This document shows positions 15,656-22,640 of a DNA stretch of 32,341 bases, in pieces. A model generated the notes under the pieces. That model saw only the letters and a list, made by a program, of their open reading frames with translations, was not told where the DNA came from and did no database searches. A program made the position numbers and the translations under genes. The stretch comes from Rhodothermaceae bacterium (GTDB taxonomy: Bacteria; Bacteroidota; Rhodothermia; Rhodothermales; Rubricoccaceae). Within the stretch, counting starts at the first letter, position 1. Each line of letters begins with the position of its first letter. The DNA is taken from NCBI GenBank assembly GCA_013003465.1, contig JABDIZ010000245.1, positions 1-32,341 on the forward strand. The letters run 5' to 3'.

Positions 15656-15700
15656 GGACGTTCCCTCGTCTGTTCAGCCTCGACTAGACCCTCCCGAGCC

Positions 15701-16282
15701 ATGCCTTTGCTCCAACGGCGCACCAGCCGCGAGGCGGAGATTCCCACCGCCTCGATGGCGGACATCGCCTTCCTCCTGCTGATCTTCTTCCTCGTCACGA
15801 CGACCATCAATGTCGATTCGGGCATCTACATGCAGCTTCCCCCGAAGCTGGAAGAGGACACGCCCCCGCCGGAGATCCGACAGCGGAACCTCCTCGCGGT
15901 GCTCGTGAACAGCACAGGCGATGTGCTCGTGGACGGCGAGTTCATGCAGATCAGCCAGATCCGCGGCGAGGTGGTTCGCCATGTCACCAACGAGGGACGG
16001 CTTCCGAACTATTCGGAGAACCCCGACCTCGCCATCGTCTCGTTCAAGACCGAGCGCGGCCTCCCGTACGGGCGCTACATCGAGGTGCTCGACGAGATCA
16101 AGAGCGCCTACATCGAGATCCGCGACGATTACTCGCGGCAGGTCGCGGGGGTGGACTACACCACCTACAAGGGGCAACTCGGCGAAGATGACGAGGACGC
16201 CGTTGCCACGAAGTACCCGATCAAGATCTCGCTCGCTGAGCCCGACCCAGGCGTCGGTGGCGCGGCTGCGCCCGCTGGCTGA
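15701..16282 (+). CDS. exbD: ExbD/TolR family biopolymer transport protein (first copy)
   Basis: Single-pass inner-membrane partner of ExbB, with a periplasmic domain. 193 residues, longer than the E. coli protein (141). The one membrane segment is about 19-36 (MADIAFLLLIFFLVTT), with the conserved proton-relay Asp at D21 after IPTASMA. The periplasmic part (about 45-193) has the family NLLAVLVNSTGDVLVDGE pattern and an inserted stretch around VVRHVTNEGRLPNYSENPD. The tail ends in a Gly/Ala/Pro-rich run. It is followed after 35 bases by a second exbD, a layout common in Bacteroidota. Confidence 0.92.
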   Translation: MPLLQRRTSREAEIPTASMADIAFLLLIFFLVTTTINVDSGIYMQLPPKLEEDTPPPEIRQRNLLAVLVNSTGDVLVDGEFMQISQIRGEVVRHVTNEGRLPNYSENPDLAIVSFKTERGLPYGRYIEVLDEIKSAYIEIRDDYSRQVAGVDYTTYKGQLGEDDEDAVATKYPIKISLAEPDPGVGGAAAPAG

Positions 16283-16317
16283 GTTAACCGTCGTCTCTCC
16301 TTTCTGCGTGTACTCCT

Positions 16318-16779
16318 ATGTCGGTTCACTTTAAGAAGAAGTCTGCCAACACCAAGCAGGATATCCCGACTGCCTCGCTGCCGGATATCATCTTCATGCT
16401 GCTGATCTTCTTCATGGTCACGACGGTGCTTCGGGAGACCGAGTTGCTCGTGCGCACGACGTTGCCTCAGGCGGAAGCCATCGAGAAGATCGAGCAGAAG
16501 CGGCTCGTCTCGTACATGTACATCGGCCCCGAAAAACTCGAAGGCACGCAGGTCGGCGAGCCCGCTGTGCAGATCGACGACGCCATCGTGGACGACCTTA
16601 CAGAGATCCGCAACATCATGTACCGCAAGGTGCTCGAAGAGCCGCGCATGATCATCTCGATGCGCGTGGACCGCGAGGTCGAGACGGGGTTGCTCTACGA
16701 TGTGCAGCAGGAACTGCGCGAGGCGGAGACGCTCCGCATCAACTACTCCACGACCCGCGAAGCCCCATCGGGTGGCTGA
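16318..16779 (+). CDS. exbD: ExbD/TolR family biopolymer transport protein (second copy)
   Basis: 153-residue paralogue of the preceding protein. The short basic N-terminus (MSVHFKKKSANTKQ) is followed by IPTASLPDIIFMLLIFFMV, with the conserved Asp at D23 in the single membrane helix (about 22-40). The periplasmic domain includes KRLVSYMYIGPEK and the closing VQQELREAETLRINYSTTREA. It resembles the first copy around the helix but has no matching insertion or Gly-rich tail, so the two are ancient rather than recent duplicates and probably form a mixed dimer in one complex. A strong hairpin follows 24 bases after its stop and closes the cluster. Confidence 0.92.
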   Translation: MSVHFKKKSANTKQDIPTASLPDIIFMLLIFFMVTTVLRETELLVRTTLPQAEAIEKIEQKRLVSYMYIGPEKLEGTQVGEPAVQIDDAIVDDLTEIRNIMYRKVLEEPRMIISMRVDREVETGLLYDVQQELREAETLRINYSTTREAPSGG

Positions 16780-16802
16780 GCCGTCTCTGTTCTAACGATG
16801 TC

Positions 16803-16838
16803 CTGCGGGGGTGCTACGGCGCCCCCGCAGTCGTTTGT
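16803..16838 (+). terminator. Terminator hairpin with UACG tetraloop after the exb cluster
   Basis: CTGCGGGGGTGC (16803-16814), loop TACG, GCGCCCCCGCAG (16819-16830): 12 pairs with one T-G wobble. The loop is a C(UACG)G tetraloop, one of the extra-stable UNCG class. TCGTTTGT follows. This is the strongest terminator candidate in the window. Confidence 0.72.
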
Positions 16839-16923
16839 CCGTCTTTAGCCGCTCTCCATCCACCTCGGCGCAGGCCAGCGGTAGCTTGCTCGTCTTCGGT
16901 TTCTCGCTTCTTTTTCTGTGACG

Positions 16924-17952
16924 ATGGCGTACTCTGCAACCCTTCTCCCCGGCGATGGCATCGGCCCGGAGGTCATCCAGGCCGCCCAGCGGGTCCTCGA
17001 AGCGACCGGCGTGGCTTTCGACTGGGACGTGCAGCAGGCCGGGCTCGGCGCCTTCGAGGCCACCGGCGATCCTTTGCCGCAGGCCGTGCTGGACTCCATC
17101 GCGCGGACGCGCCTCGCTCTCAAGGGGCCCCTGACGACGCCGGTCGGGACGGGCTTCCGCAGCATCAACGTGCGGCTGCGCCAGCACTTCGACCTCTACG
17201 CCAACGTCCGCCCGGCACAGTCGCTTCCCAACACCGACGGGCCGTTCGACGGGCTGGACATCCTGCTCTACCGGGAGAACACGGAAGGCCTGTATGCGGG
17301 CATCGAATACTTCGACGAGCGCAACCAGATTGCGGACTCCATCGCGCGCGTGACGCGGAAGGGGAGCGAAAAGATCATCCGCTTCGCCTTCGAGGACGCC
17401 AAGCGGCGGGGCCGCAAGCGTCTCACTCTCGTTCACAAGGCCAACATTCTCAAATTGTCGGGGGGTATGTTCTTGTCCATCGGCCGCGAGATGGCGAAGG
17501 ACTATCCCGGGATTGCGTTCGACGACCGCATCATCGACAACATGGCGATGCAACTCGTCATCCACCCGGAGAAGTACGACTGCCTGGTCACGACCAACCT
17601 CTTCGGCGACATCCTGAGCGACCTCATGGCGGGCCTCGTCGGTGGCCTCGGCGTGACGGGCGCGGCGAACATCGGCGACGACTGCGCCATCTTCGAGGCA
17701 GTGCATGGCTCGGCACCGGACATCGCGGGGCAGGGCATCGCCAACCCGACGGCGGTCATCCGCTCCAGCGAGATGATGCTGCGCCACATCGGTGAGATGG
17801 CTGCGGCCGATGCGCTCCGGCGTGCCCTCCACGCGACGTACGAAGACGCGACCCATCTCACGAGTGACCTCGGGGGCTCGGCCTCCACTGAGGCGTTTGC
17901 CGCGCACCTCGCCGAGCGCGTGGCGCAGGAAATGGAAACCGCTCAGGTCTAA
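16924..17952 (+). CDS. NAD-type isocitrate dehydrogenase (isocitrate/isopropylmalate dehydrogenase family)
   Basis: Oxidatively decarboxylates isocitrate to 2-oxoglutarate in the TCA cycle. 342 residues from the ATG at 16924; a GTG two codons upstream is possible. Family landmarks: LLPGDGIGPEV near the start, FRSINVRLRQHFDLYANVRP near residues 76-95 with the substrate Ser and Arg typical of isocitrate rather than isopropylmalate enzymes, YRENTEGLYAGIEY, KANILKLSGG, the metal-binding Asp set in TTNLFGDILSDLMAGLVGG, and IFEAVHGSAPDIAGQGIANPTA near 255-276. This short, IDH3-like form normally uses NAD. Homoisocitrate or isopropylmalate dehydrogenase is the alternative; no leuC/leuD neighbours are present. 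It starts about 90 bases after the exb terminator. Confidence 0.87.
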   Translation: MAYSATLLPGDGIGPEVIQAAQRVLEATGVAFDWDVQQAGLGAFEATGDPLPQAVLDSIARTRLALKGPLTTPVGTGFRSINVRLRQHFDLYANVRPAQSLPNTDGPFDGLDILLYRENTEGLYAGIEYFDERNQIADSIARVTRKGSEKIIRFAFEDAKRRGRKRLTLVHKANILKLSGGMFLSIGREMAKDYPGIAFDDRIIDNMAMQLVIHPEKYDCLVTTNLFGDILSDLMAGLVGGLGVTGAANIGDDCAIFEAVHGSAPDIAGQGIANPTAVIRSSEMMLRHIGEMAAADALRRALHATYEDATHLTSDLGGSASTEAFAAHLAERVAQEMETAQV

Positions 17953-17995
17953 CCGCCGCTTCTCGCAGCGACGCACGCCCTTTGACGACCCGGAC

Positions 17996-18421
17996 ATGAT
18001 TCAGCGCATCCAGACGATCTACCTTCTGCTCAGCGCGGCCCTGCTCGGCGTGTTCATCAGTCTGGGGGGATCCTGGCTCTTGTTCGCCTCCGCCGCGTTC
18101 GCCTGGCTTCCGCCGGTCGCCTACGGACTGGCGGGGTTGACGGCCGCCGCCGCGCTCCTGTCGGTCTTCCTCTACAAGCAGCGGGATCAGCAACACCGGG
18201 TCATCACCGCCGCCCAGTGGCTCGACCTCGTGCTCGTGCTGGTTCTCGGCGTAACGTTTGGCATGCTCAGCTATCGCACCGATACGGACTTGGCTACCGT
18301 GGACATCGGCGCGCTGGTTGTCCTGCTGTGCCCAGTCGTCGCGTACGTTTTCCTGCGCCTCGCACAGCGCGGCGTGCGCAAGGACATCGAGTTGGTGCGC
18401 TCGATGGATCGCCTCCGCTAA
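17996..18421 (+). CDS. DUF4293 family membrane protein
   Basis: A 141-residue membrane protein beginning MIQRIQTIYLLLSAALLG, the signature start of the Bacteroidota DUF4293 family, of unknown function. Four hydrophobic segments: about 7-25, 33-60, 78-98 and 108-125. The C-terminal tail is basic and cytoplasmic (RGVRKDIELVRSMDRLR), again typical of the family. The start at 17996 is fixed by this N-terminus; the open frame continues upstream inside the isocitrate dehydrogenase gene, but that is not coding in this frame. It lies 43 bases after the dehydrogenase and 2 bases before the transporter gene, so it is probably co-transcribed with both. Confidence 0.88.
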   Translation: MIQRIQTIYLLLSAALLGVFISLGGSWLLFASAAFAWLPPVAYGLAGLTAAAALLSVFLYKQRDQQHRVITAAQWLDLVLVLVLGVTFGMLSYRTDTDLATVDIGALVVLLCPVVAYVFLRLAQRGVRKDIELVRSMDRLR

Positions 18422-18423
18422 GG

Positions 18424-19323
18424 ATGCCTGCGCGCGCACCGCTGCGGGTCTGGGTTGTGCTTGCGGCGGGCCTGCTGGCCATCAGTTTCTCGCCGATCCT
18501 CGTGCGCTACGCGAGTGCGGCCCCAGGCCAGGCGCTGGCCGTCTGGCGCACCGTGTTCGCGGCCGTTCTCCTGATGCCCATCGCGTGGGGCAAGGCGCGG
18601 CACGAGATCCGCGCCCTGACGCGGCGTGCCCGCGTGTTGATTGGATTGGCGGGCGTCATGCTTGGCTTGCACTTCATCGCGTGGATCGAGTCGCTCTACT
18701 ACACGAGCGTGGCGAGCGCCTCGGTGCTGGTGACGACGAGTCCGCTGTTCATCGCCGTGCTCGGGTTCGTCGTGCTGCGCGAGCGCCTGACGGTGCGGAC
18801 GATGGGCGCTATCGGCGGGGCGGTTGTGGGCGCTGCCCTCATCGGACTGGCCGACGCGGGCGACGGGGTCTTTCCCCAGGCTGCGCTCGGCAACGGACTT
18901 GCACTAGCGGGTGCGCTGCTTGTCGCTGTTTATCTGCTCATCGGGCGGGCGGTGCGGCAGCACACCAATTTTCTGGCTTACCTGTTTCCACTCTATGCCA
19001 CAGCCGCGCTCACCACGCTTGTGGCTGCGCTGGTGCGCGGAGTGCCCCTCGCACAGCCGTGGCCCATCCTGGGCTTGTGCCTGCTGATGGCCGTCGGGCC
19101 GCAGCTTCTCGGTCATGGTTCCTTTAACTACGCCGTGCGCTACCTCCCGGCGGCGCTGCTCGGGCTACTCTCCCTCATCGAGCCCATCGGCGCGTCGCTG
19201 TTGGCGTTCGGGCTCTTCGGCGAAGTACCGCGTCCGCTCGCCCTCGTGGGCATGGCGATCGTGCTGGGCGCTATCGCCCTGGCGTTTGTTCGTCGTCGAA
19301 GCGGTCCGCCGGGAGATCGCTGA
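18424..19323 (+). CDS. DMT (EamA-type) transporter
   Basis: A 299-residue drug/metabolite transporter superfamily permease with about ten hydrophobic helices arranged as two EamA repeats (about 8-140 and 160-295). Typical motifs are ISFSPILVRYASAAPG in the first helix region, WIESLYYTSVASASVLVTTSPLFIAVLGFVVLRERLT at the end of repeat one, and the matching SLIEPIGASLLAFGLFGEVP in repeat two. The substrate cannot be deduced; metabolites or amino acids are usual. The start at 18424 is 2 bases after the DUF4293 stop. Its 3' end overlaps the convergent glycosyltransferase gene by 53 bases, so both reading frames share this sequence on opposite strands. Confidence 0.92.
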   Translation: MPARAPLRVWVVLAAGLLAISFSPILVRYASAAPGQALAVWRTVFAAVLLMPIAWGKARHEIRALTRRARVLIGLAGVMLGLHFIAWIESLYYTSVASASVLVTTSPLFIAVLGFVVLRERLTVRTMGAIGGAVVGAALIGLADAGDGVFPQAALGNGLALAGALLVAVYLLIGRAVRQHTNFLAYLFPLYATAALTTLVAALVRGVPLAQPWPILGLCLLMAVGPQLLGHGSFNYAVRYLPAALLGLLSLIEPIGASLLAFGLFGEVPRPLALVGMAIVLGAIALAFVRRRSGPPGDR

Positions 19324-20314
19324 AGCGCTTGCGGCTCCGGAAAAAGTAGTCTAGCGCGATCAGGCCGCGATAGCGGGGCGGCGATGGCTCAGCGTCATCC
19401 GAGGGCCGGGAGAGCTCTGGGAAGAGCGCGCGCGCATCCCGATAGGCTTCCCGGATGGCCTTCGCCTCGGCCGGTCCGCCTCCCCCTATGAGCCCGCGAG
19501 CCCGTGCGAGTGCATCGAGGGCACGGCGGCGGCGGAACACGCGCGGCCAGAGCTGGGGCGGCGTATTCTTGTAGAGCATCAGCAGGCTGTTGCGGAAGTT
19601 GAGATACGTCTTGCGCGGATCGCCCTGCGGCAGCGACGCCCCGCCAAGGTGGTAGACGGTGCTGCGGGGCTCGACGCGCACGCGCCACCCCGCACGCCAC
19701 AGTCGCCAGCACAGGTCGATCTCTTCCATGTGCATGCCGAAGCGCTCATCCAACCGCCCCACTTCTTCGAAGGCTGTGCGGCGGAGCAGAATGCAGGCGC
19801 CGCTGGCCCAGAAAACATCGCGCGCGTCGTCGTATTGGCCGTGGTCGGCTTCGAGGGTGAAGAAGAGGCGCCCGCGCGTGAACGGATAGCCGACGGCATC
19901 CAGAAAGCCACCCGATGCGCCGGCGTACTCAAAGCGGGTGCGGTCGCCGTGCTGGAGCAGCTTGGGTTGCACGGCGGCGACATCGGAATGAGCAGTTAAG
20001 ACAGCGACGAGCGGACGGAGCCAGTCCGGGGGCACCTCCACGTCGTTGTTGAGGAGGCAGAGGACCTCGCCCGTCGCATGGGGGAGGGCGGCATTGTTGC
20101 CCTTGGCAAACAGCCAGTTCTCGGGGTGCTTTACGACGACGACCTCGGGGTGCATCGTCGCCAGCCAGTCCGCTGTGCCATCGGTCGAGGCGTTGTCGGC
20201 CACGACGACCTCCAGATCCGGGTAGTCCGTGGCAAGGACGGATGGGAGGAAGCGTTCCAGCAGCCCGCGCCCGTTCCAGGTGACGATGACGACAGAGACG
20301 CGAGGCAGAGGCAC
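19271..20314 (-). CDS. Family 2 glycosyltransferase (rhamnosyltransferase-like)
   Basis: A 347-residue GT-A fold enzyme transferring sugar to a cell-surface polysaccharide or lipid-linked acceptor. VSVVIVTWNGRGLLERFLPS (6-25) begins the nucleotide-binding domain; VVVADNASTDGTADWL follows; CLLNNDVEVPPDW (about 85-97) is the DxD-type metal site; MHMEEIDLCWRLWRAGW (near 198-214) carries the ED acceptor-site motif, followed by VYHLGGAS. The C-terminal 100 residues are basic (YKNTPPQLWPRVFRRRR) and may sit on the membrane. This is the group with bacterial rhamnosyl- and related transferases. It is monocistronic, converging on the DMT transporter (53-base overlap) and divergent from recQ. Confidence 0.9.
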   Translation of the reverse strand: MPLPRVSVVIVTWNGRGLLERFLPSVLATDYPDLEVVVADNASTDGTADWLATMHPEVVVVKHPENWLFAKGNNAALPHATGEVLCLLNNDVEVPPDWLRPLVAVLTAHSDVAAVQPKLLQHGDRTRFEYAGASGGFLDAVGYPFTRGRLFFTLEADHGQYDDARDVFWASGACILLRRTAFEEVGRLDERFGMHMEEIDLCWRLWRAGWRVRVEPRSTVYHLGGASLPQGDPRKTYLNFRNSLLMLYKNTPPQLWPRVFRRRRALDALARARGLIGGGGPAEAKAIREAYRDARALFPELSRPSDDAEPSPPRYRGLIALDYFFRSRKRFSDLPADRFDDEQTPGR

Positions 20315-20384
20315 GAGCGGGACAGCGCAGGTCAGACGAGGCCAGCCAAACTACGGGTGCGCCGAATCGCCCGGCCAAAAAGGT

Positions 20385-20431
20385 GTCGGCGCGGCCTGTG
20401 AGACCCCACCACGAGTCCAGGCCGCGCCGAC
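20385..20431. repeat. Perfect 14-bp inverted repeat in the GT2/recQ divergent spacer
   Basis: GTCGGCGCGGCCTG (20385-20398) and CAGGCCGCGCCGAC (20418-20431) are exact reverse complements around a 19-base loop. It lies 70 bases upstream of the GT2 start and 163 bases upstream of the recQ start, where no gene end needs a terminator. The 280-base spacer otherwise holds only an AT-richer stretch (about 20536-20560) before recQ, probably its promoter, although I see no clean consensus. Confidence 0.6.
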
Positions 20432-20594
20432 CTTCCCACCACCAGCACAGGTAGCTATGCTGGCCATGCAGAGAGCGCCTCTCTGTTGAGACGACGCCTT
20501 CCTAGACACGGCCCGGCGGCAAAGCGTAACCCCGACACTCATCTTTTTTCGATTAAAGCACCGTACGCCCTCCTTTCGCGCGATTTTAAGGCTG

Positions 20595-22580
20595 ATGGAC
20601 CCATTGCTCCCCTCTCGTTTTGATCGCACCACTGCCGAGGCGGTGCTCCAGAAGCACTGGGGACACGCGGCGTTCCGCGCGGGGCAGTGGGAGGCCATCG
20701 AAGCGGTCCTCGCCGGGCGCGACGGGCTGGCGGTATTGCCCACGGGCGGCGGCAAGTCGGTGCTCTACCAACTCCCCGCGGTGCTGCGCGAGGGACTCGT
20801 GTTGGTCGTCTCGCCGCTCATCGCGCTGATGCATGATCAAGTGGCGTCGCTGCACGCGCGGCATATTCCGGCCGCGGCTATGACGGGCGCCCTTGGCTAC
20901 CGCGCCATCGATCAGATGTGGACCGATGCCGAGTTCGGGCGCTACCGGCTGCTCTACGTCACCCCCGAGCGGTTGCAGTCCGACCTGTTCCTCGCACGAG
21001 CTGAGCGGCTGCCCGTGTCGCTGCTCGCCGTGGACGAGGCACACTGTATCTCCGAGTGGGGGCACGACTTCCGACCAGCCTACCGGCGCATCGCTGAGGC
21101 GCGTCCGTTGCTCTCCGATGCCGACGGCCGACCGGCCCCTGTGCTGGCCGTCACCGCGACCGCCACGCCCGCCGTTCGGCGCGACATCGTGGACCAACTC
21201 AAACTGGAGAATCCGGCGGTCGTCGTCCGAGGCTTTGACCGGCCGAACCTCGTCTGGGCGGTGTACCGCGAGGAGGATAAGGCGCGGAAGCTGACCGAGA
21301 TCGTCCGGGCCGTGCCGGGCAGTGGGCTCGCCTATGCCGGGACGCGCGCGGCTACCGAAGCGTGGGCCGAGGTGCTACGCAATGCAGGCGCGACGGCCGA
21401 AGCCTACCACGCGGGTCTTGACGCCGACACCCGCACGGCTATTCAGCAGCGCTGGCTCGCGGGCACGACGCGGTACCTGGCCGCTACCAGTGCCTTCGGC
21501 ATGGGCATCGACAAGCCGGACGTGCGCGTCGTGGTGCACGTCGCGGTGCCGCCGACGCTAGAGGCCTACTACCAGGAGGCGGGTCGCGCTGGCCGCGATG
21601 GGCGGCGTGCCTGGGCCGTGCTCCTGTTTACCGAGGGTGATGCCGACTGGCCGCGGGCGATGGCCGAGGAGGGCCATCCCGACGCGAAGACGGTCCAGGC
21701 CGTGTATGCTGCGGCGGGAAACCTCGCACAGGTGCCGCTCGGCAGCGCGCCCGCCGACCCGATCCCGCTCGATCCTGAAGCCCTCGCCAGCGTTGCAGGC
21801 GCGACGCCGATGGCGGTGCGGGCAGCGGTGGACCGCCTCGCCGAGGCCGAGGCCTGGCAGGTGCTGCGTCCGCGTACCCACCACGCCTTCATTCAGGCCG
21901 AGCAGCCGCCCGAAGCCATCCGCCACTACGCCGACAGCCTGGGCAATGCCGCGCTCGCCAGCTTCACCCGGTCGGTGCTGCGCCTGTTGCCTGTCGAGGC
22001 CTTTCACGGTGGGGCGGACGTGGACCTGCGGCCGCTCGAAGGGAAGACCGGCGTGTCTCGTGAACGGCTACTGGCTGGATTTGCCTTTCTGGCCGAGCAC
22101 GGCCTGCTGAGCGTGCAGCCCCCTTCAGAGGGCGTCCGGGTAGTCTTCAACGGCCCGCGTGTCGAAAAGGCTGCGCTGGATGCTACGGCATTGGTGCGTC
22201 ACCGCCGTCGTGCACAGCGGCACCTCAGCGACATGCTCAGCTACATCTGCGGGCTGGGCTGCCGACGGCAGCACCTGCTGCGCTACTTTGGCGAGACGGC
22301 CTCAGCCCGGTGCGGGCAGTGCGATGTCTGCTTGGGGCGCCACCGGCTCGCAGAAATTCTGCCCGACGATGAGCCGCACCTGCGCCGCCTGCTTGACCAC
22401 GTAGAGCAGGGCGATCCGCGCGCCGACTGGCTCCGCGAGGAAGGCGTGCGTCCACATCGGCGGGATGCGCTCGCCGATTGGCTCGTCCACGAAGGCTACC
22501 TCCGCCTCGCCGACCCGCTGACGGATGCGTTCGAGCTCACGCCCAAGGCACTGCGGTTTCGACAGAAGGCCGGGATGTAG
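20595..22580 (+). CDS. recQ: ATP-dependent DNA helicase RecQ
   Basis: 3'-5' DNA helicase for recombination and replication-fork repair. 661 residues. Helicase motifs in order: FRAGQWEAIEAVLAGRD (motif 0), Walker A TGGGKS (50-55), VVSPLIALMHDQ, DEAH (147-150) with the RecQ aromatic loop CISEWGHDFRP, ATATATP (motif III), and ATSAFGMGIDKPDVR and QEAGRAGRDG in the second RecA fold (about 290-340). The RecQ zinc site is complete: CRRQHLLRYFGE followed by CGQCDVC near 550-577. A winged-helix-like end follows (WLREEGVRPHRRDALADWL). There is no HRDC domain, as in many Bacteroidota RecQ proteins. It stands alone between two minus-strand genes. Confidence 0.94.
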   Translation: MDPLLPSRFDRTTAEAVLQKHWGHAAFRAGQWEAIEAVLAGRDGLAVLPTGGGKSVLYQLPAVLREGLVLVVSPLIALMHDQVASLHARHIPAAAMTGALGYRAIDQMWTDAEFGRYRLLYVTPERLQSDLFLARAERLPVSLLAVDEAHCISEWGHDFRPAYRRIAEARPLLSDADGRPAPVLAVTATATPAVRRDIVDQLKLENPAVVVRGFDRPNLVWAVYREEDKARKLTEIVRAVPGSGLAYAGTRAATEAWAEVLRNAGATAEAYHAGLDADTRTAIQQRWLAGTTRYLAATSAFGMGIDKPDVRVVVHVAVPPTLEAYYQEAGRAGRDGRRAWAVLLFTEGDADWPRAMAEEGHPDAKTVQAVYAAAGNLAQVPLGSAPADPIPLDPEALASVAGATPMAVRAAVDRLAEAEAWQVLRPRTHHAFIQAEQPPEAIRHYADSLGNAALASFTRSVLRLLPVEAFHGGADVDLRPLEGKTGVSRERLLAGFAFLAEHGLLSVQPPSEGVRVVFNGPRVEKAALDATALVRHRRRAQRHLSDMLSYICGLGCRRQHLLRYFGETASARCGQCDVCLGRHRLAEILPDDEPHLRRLLDHVEQGDPRADWLREEGVRPHRRDALADWLVHEGYLRLADPLTDAFELTPKALRFRQKAGM

Positions 22581-22640
22581 CAGCGGCGCGAACGATGACC
22601 GTCCGCGCCGCTGTACGTGGTGGAATTCGACGTGCTACGG

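Noticed and set aside
16792..17997. A 401-codon minus-strand frame opposite isocitrate dehydrogenase
   Set aside because: It covers a strongly conserved enzyme, crosses the exb terminator hairpin and has no domain.
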